Below are positions 56,660-64,000 of a stretch of 64,000 bases of DNA, in pieces. Where the stretch lies: positions 1 through 64,000 of the forward strand of contig CAWEQS010000017.1 of NCBI GenBank assembly GCA_963811265.1. Reading direction: 5' to 3'. How positions within the stretch are numbered: the first letter of the stretch is position 1; every line of letters starts with the position of its first letter. Position numbers and translations under genes: made by a program. The notes under the pieces were generated by a model. It searched no databases. It was not told where the DNA came from and saw nothing but the letters and a program-made list of their open reading frames with translations. The DNA comes from JAOUJD01 sp963811265 (GTDB lineage: Bacteria; Pseudomonadota; Gammaproteobacteria; Burkholderiales; Burkholderiaceae_F).

Positions 56660-57871
56660 ATGCACCTCCTGGCCCCTCGCGGCGCTGATCCTGCTGCACG
56701 CACGCTGGTGGCGTGTCGTGCGCTGCGCGCGTTCGTCGATGGCTATGTGGCGGTCCTGCTGCCGGCGTATCTGCTCGCGCTCGGACTGGACGTCTGGGCC
56801 GTCGGCGTACTGAGCACCGCGACCCTGCTCGGCTCGGCAGTCGCGACGCTCGCGGTTGGCGCCTGGGGTCATCGCTTCGGCCAGCGCCAGCTGCTGCTCG
56901 GCGCGGCGTTGCTGATGTTCGCCACCGGTGCGGGGTTCGCCAGCCTGTCGTGACTTCTGGCCCCTGCTGCTCGTGGCGTTCGTCGGCACGCTCAACCCGA
57001 GCTCGGGCGACGTGAGCGTGTTCCTGCCGCTGGAGCATGCGCGACTCGCGAGTGCCGCGCGAGGCGAAATCCGCGTTGCGCTCTTTGCGCGCTACAGCCT
57101 GATCGCCACGCTCAGCGCAGCGATCGGCGCGCTCGCGGCGGCCATCCCGGCCTGGCTCTCGGCCCATGCCGGGATCGAACCTCTTGCCGCGATCCGGTGG
57201 CTGTTCGCCTTGTATGCCCTCGTCGGGCTGCTCACGTTCGCACTCTATCGACGGCTGCCCGAGACACCGCAGAACATGCGGCGGCCAAGACGCCTCTCGG
57301 TCCGTCACGCCGCGTGGTGTTCAAGCTCGCCGCACTGTTCTCGGTGGATGCCTTTGCCGGCGGCCTGGTGCTCAACAGCCTCATGTCGCTGTGGCTGATG
57401 CAGCGATTCGAGCTGTCGCTCGCCGCGGCGGGCACGTTCTTCTTCTGGACGGGGCTGCTCTCGGCCGCCTCGCAGCTGGCCGCTCCCATCGTGGCGCGGC
57501 GCATCGGGCTACTGAACACGATGGTCTTCACGCACATCCCGGCCAATGTCTGTCTCGTGCTTGCAGCCCTGGCGCCCAGCCTGCCACTCGCACTCACGCT
57601 GCTCTTCATCCGCAGCGCGCTGTCGCAAATGGATGTTCCGACGCGAACGGCCTACGTGATGAGCGTGGTCACGCCTCCGGAACGCGCGGCGGCCGCCAGC
57701 ATGACGGCCGTACCGCGCAGCCTGGCCGCCTCGTTGAGTCCGTCGCTGGGCGGCGCACTCTTTGCCGCCGGCTGGCTGGCTTCGCCGCTGGTCCTGGCAG
57801 GCCTCCTAAAGATCGGCTACGACCTGACGCTGTGGGTCGCTTGCAGCGGCCACCGCCTGGACGATCGCTAG
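56660..57871 (+). CDS. MFS transporter (two frameshifts)
   Basis: This 12-helix transporter starts at ATG 56660 (MHLLAPRGADPAARTLVACR). The conserved loop between helices 2 and 3 (GAWGHRFGQRQLLL) is present. Near 56950 and again near 57300 the frame changes, and membrane helices resume each time (WPLLLVAFVGTLNPSSGD, KLAALFSVDAFAGGLVL). It ends at 57871. It forms a block with the histidine-tailed transporter 41 bp upstream and may share its substrate. Confidence 0.7.
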
Positions 57872-57972
57872 TCGCGAAGATCGCTCCGGCGCGCGGCACA
57901 GCGGACTGACCGTGCGCGACCCGGCGCGAGGCTGCTCGCTGACCTGCAGGCCCCGAGACCGTCGAACGTTCC

Positions 57973-58752
57973 TCAGGCCCTGCTCGAAAGGAAGCGTTCA
58001 ACGGCGGACCAGTGGTCCTCGTGCATCCACGTCTTCACGAATTCGTGCTGCTCGATGGCGCGGCGATCTTCGAATGGCAGGCCCCGCCTGGCCGCCAGCG
58101 CCTGGGCCTTGAATCCACGCAACACGTTCCCGGTCTGCTTCAGGATCGGCGCAATGAAGTCCTGAACCGCGGCATCGAGCCCGTCGGCCGGCGCCACCGC
58201 ATCGGCCAGCCCCCAGGCGAGCGCGGTGGCCGCGGGCACTGTCTCGCACCGCGCGGTCATTCGCAGCGCACGCGCTGGTCCGATGACCGTGGCGAGGTCG
58301 GTGCCTCCACCCCACCCCGTCGTGATGGCGAGACGGCCTTGCACGTAGCCGATGCTGGCGCCCTCGCGCATCACGCGCATGTCGCAGGCGAGCGCCAGCT
58401 CCGCGCCGCCACCGAGCGCATCCCCGTTGAGCACGGCGACCACCGGCAACGGAAAGGTTCGCACGGCGTCGAGCGCAGCGCGCGACTCTTCCACCATGGC
58501 ACGCACGCCTTGCTCGGTGCGCACCTGGGCGAGGTCGCGAAGATCACCGCCCGCTGCAAAGTACTTGTCGCCGGCACCCGTCAGCACGACGCAGGCGAGG
58601 TCCGGCTCGTCGCGCGCAGCGTCGAACACGTCCCGCAACTCGGCGAGGACCGCCCTCGAAAGCGGATTGTGTTTCTCGGGGCGATTGATCGTCACGCGCA
58701 GGACGCGTCCCTCCCGGCGGAGCAGGATGTCGCCGCGAATCTGTTTCGCCAT
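57973..58752 (-). CDS. Enoyl-CoA hydratase/isomerase family protein
   Basis: The 259-residue crotonase-fold protein has the oxyanion-hole segments DKYFAAGGDLRDL (about 61-73) and GDALGGGAELALACD (about 109-123), and the catalytic-region GYVQGRLAITTGWGGG. It starts at ATG 58752. The family hydrates or isomerises enoyl-CoA or performs related reactions in fatty or aromatic acid degradation. It is not interrupted, unlike its neighbours. Confidence 0.88.
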   Translation of the reverse strand: MAKQIRGDILLRREGRVLRVTINRPEKHNPLSRAVLAELRDVFDAARDEPDLACVVLTGAGDKYFAAGGDLRDLAQVRTEQGVRAMVEESRAALDAVRTFPLPVVAVLNGDALGGGAELALACDMRVMREGASIGYVQGRLAITTGWGGGTDLATVIGPARALRMTARCETVPAATALAWGLADAVAPADGLDAAVQDFIAPILKQTGNVLRGFKAQALAARRGLPFEDRRAIEQHEFVKTWMHEDHWSAVERFLSSRA

Positions 58753-58789
58753 GTGTCTTCCGCAGAAGTGCCGTCCGGTGGGGGAGCTT

Positions 58790-59144
58790 AAGGCGACCGG
58801 CATCCCACGGACACGAACGGACAGGCCAAGAGAACGGATCCGGCGCGGGCTGACGACAGGAGAAGTGTGTGAGGGGAGTTTGTAGGGATGGGGGTATGTT
58901 GTATGGGGGGTAGGTGGTGGGGTGCGTCTCGTTTGCTGTGGACTGCATCGTGCTTTGCGGTGTTGGGGGTGTAGAAAGAGCAGAGAAAGAAAGGGGGAGA
59001 TTGGGGGTTAATGAAGGACAGTGGAATCGTGGGGGGCGCTCGTGGCACCTCGCGTGGGGGGGAGTCGATGCGGACGGTCGGCAATGGCAGGACCAGGGGG
59101 GCTTCGTTAGGTGAGGCGCCGAACATCGCGCGCCTGGCTGGGAG
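58790..59144. other. Compositionally aberrant G-rich stretch
   Basis: Between about 58860 and 59100 the plus strand is G- and T-rich with almost no C; 58861-58920 has none. Runs of four to seven G occur repeatedly, enough for G-quadruplex folding. There is no credible coding frame. The normal composition resumes near 59110, inside the truncated start of the 3HB-oligomer hydrolase. It is probably low-quality or foreign sequence at an assembly join. Confidence 0.6.
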
Positions 59145-61141
59145 GTGAACAGCAAGAGTTACGACGGCATCACCGACGACCTGCTGACCGGCGGGCTGGG
59201 CAAGACCGGGCTGGCTTTGCGTCGCTGGCGCCGGCCGCCGAGCACGCCGCCTACCGCGGCGGAGCTGCGCAAGCTGGCGATCTACAACAACTACCGCGCG
59301 ATCGTCGACGTGAACCGCGGCCGGCGGCTACGGCACGCTGTACGGGCCGAACGTCGCGGCGGATGGCGCGGTCGGCACCGGCGAAGGCAAGATCGCCGGC
59401 ACGGAGCACATCGCCTACGCCGGGCGCTCGGCAACGCGCGCGCAGAACGTGACGCTGATGGTGCAGGTGCCGGCGACTTTCGATCCGGCGTAAGGCCGTG
59501 CATCGTGACCGGCACGTCGTAGCGGCTCGCGCGGCGTGTACGGCGCGCATCGGCTCGTCGGGCGAGTGGGGCCTGAAGCGCGGCTGCGCGGTGGCGTACA
59601 CCGACAAGGGCACCGGCATGCGGCGTCCACGACCTGATGGACGACACGGTGCAACGCTGATCGACGGAACCCGCACCGACCGCCGACCTCGCCGGTGACG
59701 CCTCCAACTTCACAGCGAGGCTGGTCGCGCAGCAGCGGCAGGACTTCAACGCCGCACGCCGAACCGCCTCGCGGTGAAGCACGCCCACTCGCGAGCAGAA
59801 CCCGGAGAAGGACTGGGGCCGCGACACGCTGCGCGCGGTCGAGTTCGCGCTGTACGTGCTGAACGAGCAGTACGGCGCAACGCTGCCTCGGGCAAGAAGT
59901 CGCGCGTGATCACGCCGGAGAACACGATCGTGATCGCGTCGTCGCGTGTCCAACGGCGCCGGCGCGGCACTGGCGGCTGCCGAGGAAGACACAGTTCGGC
60001 CTGATCGACGGCGTGGCCGTGACCGAGCCGAACATCCAGATCAGCCCGAGGACGGCGCCCGTGATCAAGCGCGGCAGCCCTCACCTACACGGGCGGCTCG
60101 AAGCCGCTGTACGACTTCTTCACGATACGCGAGCCTGTACCAGCCGTGCGCGGCGCTGTCGACGCGCGCGGCTGGGGCGCCGTTCGCGGCTGCGATCGTC
60201 GTGGCGCGCGTGCGCAGGCGCGCTGCACGTCGCTCGCCGAGAAAGGGCCTGCTCAGCGACCACGACGCTGGCCGCTCAGAAGGAAGAGGCGCTCGACAAG
60301 CTGCTCGTCTACGGCTGGGAGCCGGAGTCGAACCTGCTGCACCCGTCGCACTACGGGCTGGCGACGACGTCGATCACGATGACGTACAGCAACGCGCACG
60401 GCCGCGTTCTCGGTGCTCGACAATCTGTGCGGGCTGAGCTTCGCCTACACGTCGGCGCTCCGTGCCCGTTGCGGCGCCACCCTCGCTGCGCCACGATATT
60501 CGGCACCGGCAACGGCGTGCCGCCGATGGCGGGCGGCTTCAACATCGTCAACAACAACAGCGTCGGGCGGGCCGTTGCTCGAACCATCCTCGATCTCGCC
60601 GTCGACCCTGCGGCAGGACTACAACATCGACGGCGCGCTGTGCCAGCGCGAATTGATGACGGGCACCGAGCCAACGCGCAGCGCGTGCAGCTCGGCGTGC
60701 AACGAGAGCTGCAGAAGAGGCGAACCTGCAGCGGCAAGCCGGCGATCATCGTCCACGGCCGCAGCGACACGCTGGTGCCGACGAATTTCTCGTCGCGGCC
60801 TTACTACGCGCAGAACAAGAGTGGTCGAAGGGGCGGCGAGCAAGCTGCGCTACATCGAGGTGACCAACGCGCAGCACTTCGACGCGTTCATCGGCTGCAA
60901 CCCTGCGCTCGGCTTCAACACGCTGTACGTGCCGCTGCACGTGTACTTCAACCGGGCGATGGACGCGATGTATGCGCACTTGACCACCGGTGCAGCGCTG
61001 CCGCCCTCGCAGGTCGTCAGGACGACGCCGCGCGGCGCCGGCGCGCCGCCGATCACGCCGGCCAACGTGCCGCCCATCTCGGCCACGCCCGCCGGCAACG
61101 CGATCACGTTCGACGGCACGACGCTGACCATCCCGGACTGA
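59145..61141 (+). pseudogene. 3-hydroxybutyrate oligomer hydrolase, 5'-truncated and heavily frameshifted
   Basis: The visible protein starts at SYDGITDDLLTGGLGKTGLA, characteristic of the D-(-)-3-hydroxybutyrate oligomer hydrolase family, but the signal peptide and first 50 or so residues are missing, replaced by the G-rich stretch. Recognisable pieces in shifting frames include TAAELRKLAIYNNYRAIVD, GSSGEWGLKRGCAVAYTDKG, WEPESNLLHPSHYGLATTSI, AIIVHGRSDTLVPTN and the ending ITFDGTTLTIPD before TGA 61139-61141. These enzymes cleave oligomers from polyhydroxybutyrate. Many indels, probably sequence errors, break it. Confidence 0.7.
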
Positions 61142-61165
61142 TCCGGGAACCAGCGATCGAATGAC

Positions 61166-61197
61166 GAGGCCCGCGCGAGCGGGCCTCTTTTCTTTGT
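61166..61197 (+). terminator. Strong intrinsic terminator after the 3HB-oligomer hydrolase
   Basis: GAGGCCCGC and GCGGGCCTC form a perfect 9-bp stem with a GCGA loop, followed by TTTTCTTTG. It lies 24 bp after the hydrolase stop. This is the clearest rho-independent terminator in the window. Confidence 0.92.
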
Positions 61198-61257
61198 GCT
61201 CCGGCGGAGTCGGCAGCGCGCGGCGGCGCAGAGTACGCGCGAACGCGTGCCCGCACC

Positions 61258-61276
61258 GGCGGGGACTGTCCCCGCC
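61258..61276 (-). terminator. Hairpin next to the DUF1059 stop
   Basis: GGCGGGGA and TCCCCGCC form a perfect 8-bp stem with a three-base loop. It ends 5 bp beyond the DUF1059 stop on the minus strand, so it may end that transcript, although no T-run follows. Confidence 0.4.
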
Positions 61277-61281
61277 GCCCC

Positions 61282-61494
61282 TTACGCCGTTGCCTTGGCT
61301 TTCAGCGGAGGCGTCCCCTCGTGCATCGCGCCCATGATCTCCTTCCGGAACTCCGGCGTGTCCTTGTGGCCGTGCACCGCCACGGCGTGCTGGACGGCGG
61401 CGTCGATCAGTTCCTTGTCCGTGTCGGCCGAGATCGCGACCGAACAGTGCATCTCGCTGGGGAATTCTCGGCAATCGATGTACTTGCGAGTCAT
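61282..61494 (-). CDS. DUF1059 domain-containing small protein
   Basis: This 70-residue protein starts MTRKYIDCREFPSEMHCSVA and continues ISADTDKELIDAAVQHAVAVHG with H-K/Q-D-T-P, the DUF1059 signature. It is cytoplasmic and small; the function of the family is unknown. The CREFPSEMHC cysteines and histidines could bind metal. It ends with a TAA beside a hairpin. Confidence 0.85.
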   Translation of the reverse strand: MTRKYIDCREFPSEMHCSVAISADTDKELIDAAVQHAVAVHGHKDTPEFRKEIMGAMHEGTPPLKAKATA

Positions 61495-61781
61495 GCTGGT
61501 CTCCCTGGTTCCGCGCCCGCGCGCTGGGCAGGAGGAGTGTCGGCGCCCACGCGCGTTGGCACGGGCTGGAACGCAGTGACGCCGCTGTCTGGGGAGCGTC
61601 GCCTCGACGGCGGCAGGACGGGCGCCTGGGGAAGGGTCTGCGCTGCCGTCGCTGCGGGTCGAGCTTCGTTCTCGAAGAGAGGCCGGGAACTGTAGCGCCC
61701 GCGTTGCGTTCGGGTATCCCGCGAACGGCGCACGCAGTACTACTGACGATCGCCGTACATCGCGCGCTGCCGGTCCGACCG
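61495..61781. other. Intergenic region without a gene
   Basis: About 290 bp between the DUF1059 start and the hydrolase stop, both read on the minus strand. No supported coding frame, RNA or repeat was seen. Confidence 0.5.
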
Positions 61782-62971
61782 TTACGAACCGTCCCGCAGC
61801 CACGCCTCCAGCTGCCGGTAGACCTCCGGACGGCTGAGCAGCTCGAGGTGTCCCATCTGCGAGCCGATCCACTGGTGGCTCTTCGGGAAGCCAAGGCTCG
61901 CCGCGGGATCCTTGTGGAGCCCGAGCGCGCTGTCCAGCGGCACCAGCCCGTCTCCGACCAGCCGCTCCGCGACGACGCCGCGGTGCTCCCCCAGCATCGC
62001 GCCCGCCGCGTAGCACTGCGACGTGCGCCGGGAGCGGCACCGGCCGGTGCTTGCCGCGGATGATGGTGCCGTGCCGCAGGTCGCGGATGCCGGCGCTTCT
62101 CGACCGGCCGAGCCGGGTGAGCGGCGCCGAGTACGGGCTGAGGCTCATCAGGTAATCGAGCCCGTGGCCGCCGCGTTCGAGCGGCGAACCGTGGTGCGGC
62201 GTGCCGAGGAACACCAGCTTGCGCAGGCAGCTTCGTCCACGCGTGCCGCTTCGCTTCGCCGTGGTGACAGGCGCTGCGCGCCACGAGGCCGCCCATGCTG
62301 TGGCCGAGGATCGTCAGTTCCTCGACCGGACACGGCCAGGCGGCGACGAGCTTCTCCAGCGTTTCCGCGAACTCCGCACCGTTGTCGGCGATATGCAGGC
62401 CGCTGTTGTAGCGCAGGTAGAGCGGCGTGCAGCCGAGCGCACCGGCCAGTGCTGCGCCGTGATCGTGTCCCTCCCGCCGCCACTGCAGGTCGTTCAAGCA
62501 CAGGCCGTGCACGAGGACCAGCAGGCGGCCGGTGGGCGCGGGTCCTCCCGCCGCGCGCAGCGAGCTCGCCGGATCGGCCAGGTCGACCGGCTGGCCGCGA
62601 TAGCGCACGGACATCGGGATCGCCAGCGGGTTGGAGGTCCGGGCGAGGTAGTCGCCGTACACACCGTTGATGGCGGCCAGCAATGCATCCCGGCGCGGCC
62701 CGGCCGCGCCTTCCGGCATCAGCTCGACCACCGGCGCGAGCGACGCGTCGATGCCGCGCCCGATGAGGTGCACGCTGCCGCGAACGGTGCGGTAGACGAA
62801 GCCGGTGATGCCCCGCGTGGAGCCCGCGGCCGGCTTCCCGAGTGGCCAGGGCCGCCGCTGGATCGTGTGATGCATCCGCTCGACCACATCGACGAGCCCG
62901 GCGGTCGCCTCGAACGCCAGGCGCGCCACCCCGTGCAGGTCGGCGGCGTGCGTCCGGTTCAGTTTCGCCAT
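61782..62971 (-). pseudogene. Lipase-like alpha/beta hydrolase (frameshifted)
   Basis: The N-terminal half begins MAKLNRTHAADLHGVARLAF and holds the oxyanion region LVLVHGLCLNDLQW (about 150-163) and nucleophile elbow ILGHSMGGLVAR (about 219-230), typical of serine lipases/esterases. Near 62230 and again near 62035 the frame changes. The later parts KLVFLGTPHHGSPLERGGHG and LVGDGLVPLDSALG, which supplies the Asp, and QMGHLELLSRPEV, which supplies the His, are in other frames down to a TGA at 61782. The complete catalytic triad suggests a functional gene with consensus errors. It is 13 bp after the XRE gene. Confidence 0.68.
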
Positions 62972-62984
62972 GATGGTTCTTTCC

Positions 62985-63302
62985 TCATGCAGTCAGGGCC
63001 TTGACGACCTCGACCGGGTTGTTGCGGATGGCGCGCAGCAGCGCGCGGGCCGGGCCGGTGGGCGAACGGCGCCCCTGCTCCCAGTTGCGCAGCGTCGCGA
63101 GTTCGATGCCGAGCAGTTCCGCGAACTTGGCCTGGCTGAGCCCGGTGAGCGCGCGCACCTCGCGCACGTCCACCGCGTCCTCGGCCGCGCGCGGCGCCTT
63201 GACGCGGCCCGTGGAGCCGATGAGCCGCGCGAGCCGCTTGCGCCGTTCGCGCCGCACCGCCCGTGACACCTCGAGCAAGGCCTCGAAGATCTCGTTGCCC
63301 AT
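62985..63302 (-). CDS. XRE-family regulator (NadS/HigA-like antitoxin type)
   Basis: This 105-residue protein starts at ATG 63302. A helix-turn-helix domain is clear: VREVRALTGLSQAKFAELLG followed by IELATLRNWEQGRRSPTGPA (about 47-86). The C-terminal ARALLRAIRNNPVEVVKAL is usual for antitoxins of RelE/HigB-type modules, but no toxin gene lies upstream. A promoter matching TTGACG-N17-TAGGGT precedes it. It may regulate the lipase-like gene 13 bp downstream or be a solitary antitoxin. Confidence 0.78.
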   Translation of the reverse strand: MGNEIFEALLEVSRAVRRERRKRLARLIGSTGRVKAPRAAEDAVDVREVRALTGLSQAKFAELLGIELATLRNWEQGRRSPTGPARALLRAIRNNPVEVVKALTA

Positions 63303-63339
63303 GGACCACCCGTACGTGGTTCGACTGATACCGTCGCAT

Positions 63340-63368
63340 ACCCTACGCCGCTGGCGCACGTACGTCAA
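63340..63368 (-). promoter_or_regulatory. Probable promoter of the XRE gene
   Basis: On the minus strand TTGACG (-35, 63368-63363) is separated by 17 bp from TAGGGT (-10, 63345-63340). It is 38 bp before the start codon. Confidence 0.5.
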
Positions 63369-63527
63369 TGGCGTACCGCCTCTTGAAGCGTTCCTCCGCA
63401 GCCGCCTTGCGCGTCATCAACGCGGGCCGGCCTCGAGCCCCTAGACATAAGGCATGTCAGGCGCATGGGCCGGCTTAGGTCCGTGACCCGGCGCCGACTC
63501 GTCTTGCCTTCCTTCATGGAGCGATGC

Positions 63528-63836
63528 ATGGACAACACAGCGGACATCAAGAAATACACGACCGAGATCAACGCAGGCGCGCTGGCCGCGATCGAGAAGT
63601 TCCTCTCCATCGCCATGCGCAACCCGGACTCCGCGCTCGTTTCGACGTCGGACCCGAAGGAAATGGCGACCGTCCGTAACGGCTTCGCCGCCAAGAAACT
63701 CGGACTGGCGCCGGACGCCGCCGATGCCGGACTCAAGGCCGTGGCCGAGAAGATGAAGGGCGCCCCGCGGAAGAACCGGGTCACGTTCTACTACCTGCTC
63801 GCCGAAGCGACCGGCACGCTGGGCAAGCTGGCCTGA
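63528..63836 (+). CDS. DUF2853 family protein
   Basis: This 102-residue protein matches DUF2853: a helical N-terminus (IKKYTTEINAGALAAIEKFL), the MRNPDSALVSTSDPKEMATV motif (about 29-48) and the ending KGAPRKNRVTFYYLLAEAT. It is small, soluble and of unknown function. The start is ATG 63528; an in-frame ATG four codons upstream is also possible. Confidence 0.85.
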   Translation: MDNTADIKKYTTEINAGALAAIEKFLSIAMRNPDSALVSTSDPKEMATVRNGFAAKKLGLAPDAADAGLKAVAEKMKGAPRKNRVTFYYLLAEATGTLGKLA

Positions 63837-63874
63837 CGCTTGCGGCGCGTGCGCATCGCACAGAGGAGCACCGC

Positions 63875-64000
63875 ATGAAGCGAAGTCTTGTGCTGGTCGC
63901 CGGGGCGCTGTTCGCGTGCCTGGCCTCGGCCCAGATGCCCAACGTCGACGACCTCATGAAAGGCGTCCGTTCACTGCCCAAGGCGCCCGCGAGCGGGGCG
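63875..64000 (+). CDS. Exported protein, N-terminal part (partial)
   Basis: Only the first 42 codons are present. The sequence MKRSLVLVAGALFACLASAQ is a Sec signal peptide, with a likely cleavage after ASA, followed by MPNVDDLMKGVRSLPK. CAGAGGAG provides the ribosome-binding site. It lies 38 bp after the DUF2853 gene and the product cannot be identified from this fragment. Confidence 0.6.
   Translation, partial: MKRSLVLVAGALFACLASAQMPNVDDLMKGVRSLPKAPASGA

Overview
This window is a very GC-rich bacterial chromosome segment. The gene content points to the Betaproteobacteria, most likely the Burkholderiales. Supporting features are lptG-lptF divergent from pepA-holC-valS, a complete cbb3 oxidase locus with hemN and fnr, a CysB-type regulator, a B12-dependent ribonucleotide reductase, and a 3-hydroxybutyrate oligomer hydrolase, which implies polyhydroxybutyrate use. 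No phage, insertion sequence, integrase or CRISPR array was seen. This looks like core genome with patches of poor consensus sequence.

Layout. 0-8 kb: end of a thioredoxin-like gene, a haem/flavin ferric-reductase-like protein with a cytochrome c, the glutamate symporter GltS, O-acetylhomoserine sulfhydrylase, a NERD-helicase fusion, and a deacetylase/acetyltransferase pair. 8-16 kb: a lipoprotein with four DUF4397-like repeats, an M23 peptidase, tRNA-Ala(CGC) with its own promoter and terminator, an alpha/beta hydrolase, a block of two dehydrogenases and a VOC protein, and cysB. 16-30 kb: nrdJ, a DUF1488-like gene, a probable manganese riboswitch in front of terC, a large inverted repeat, lptG/lptF, and pepA-holC-hypothetical-valS. 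30-35 kb: TusA, an outer membrane protein, a Nudix hydrolase, an acetyltransferase and alaS.

34.6-46.6 kb is the micro-oxic respiration locus: a TauE/SafE-like protein, hemN, fnr, an unknown membrane protein, then ccoHGPQON and ccoSI. Three FNR boxes of the form TTGAC-N4-GTCAA stand before hemN/fnr, ccoN and ccoI. This suggests one regulon: FNR switches on the high-affinity oxidase, the copper pump that metallates it, and oxygen-independent haem synthesis.

46.9-64 kb holds aminopeptidase P, a serine hydrolase, two MFS transporters, a glutathione S-transferase, glnS, a DMT transporter with a histidine-rich tail, an enoyl-CoA hydratase, a 3HB-oligomer hydrolase, DUF1059 and DUF2853 proteins, a lipase-like hydrolase and an XRE regulator. 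Many of these genes contain single-base frameshifts. Essential genes are hit (alaS, lptG, glnS) and the protein resumes in another frame each time, so I read most as consensus errors rather than real gene death. A G-rich stretch at about 58.85-59.1 kb and a chimeric hydrolase/membrane-protein junction at about 49 kb are probably also assembly faults.
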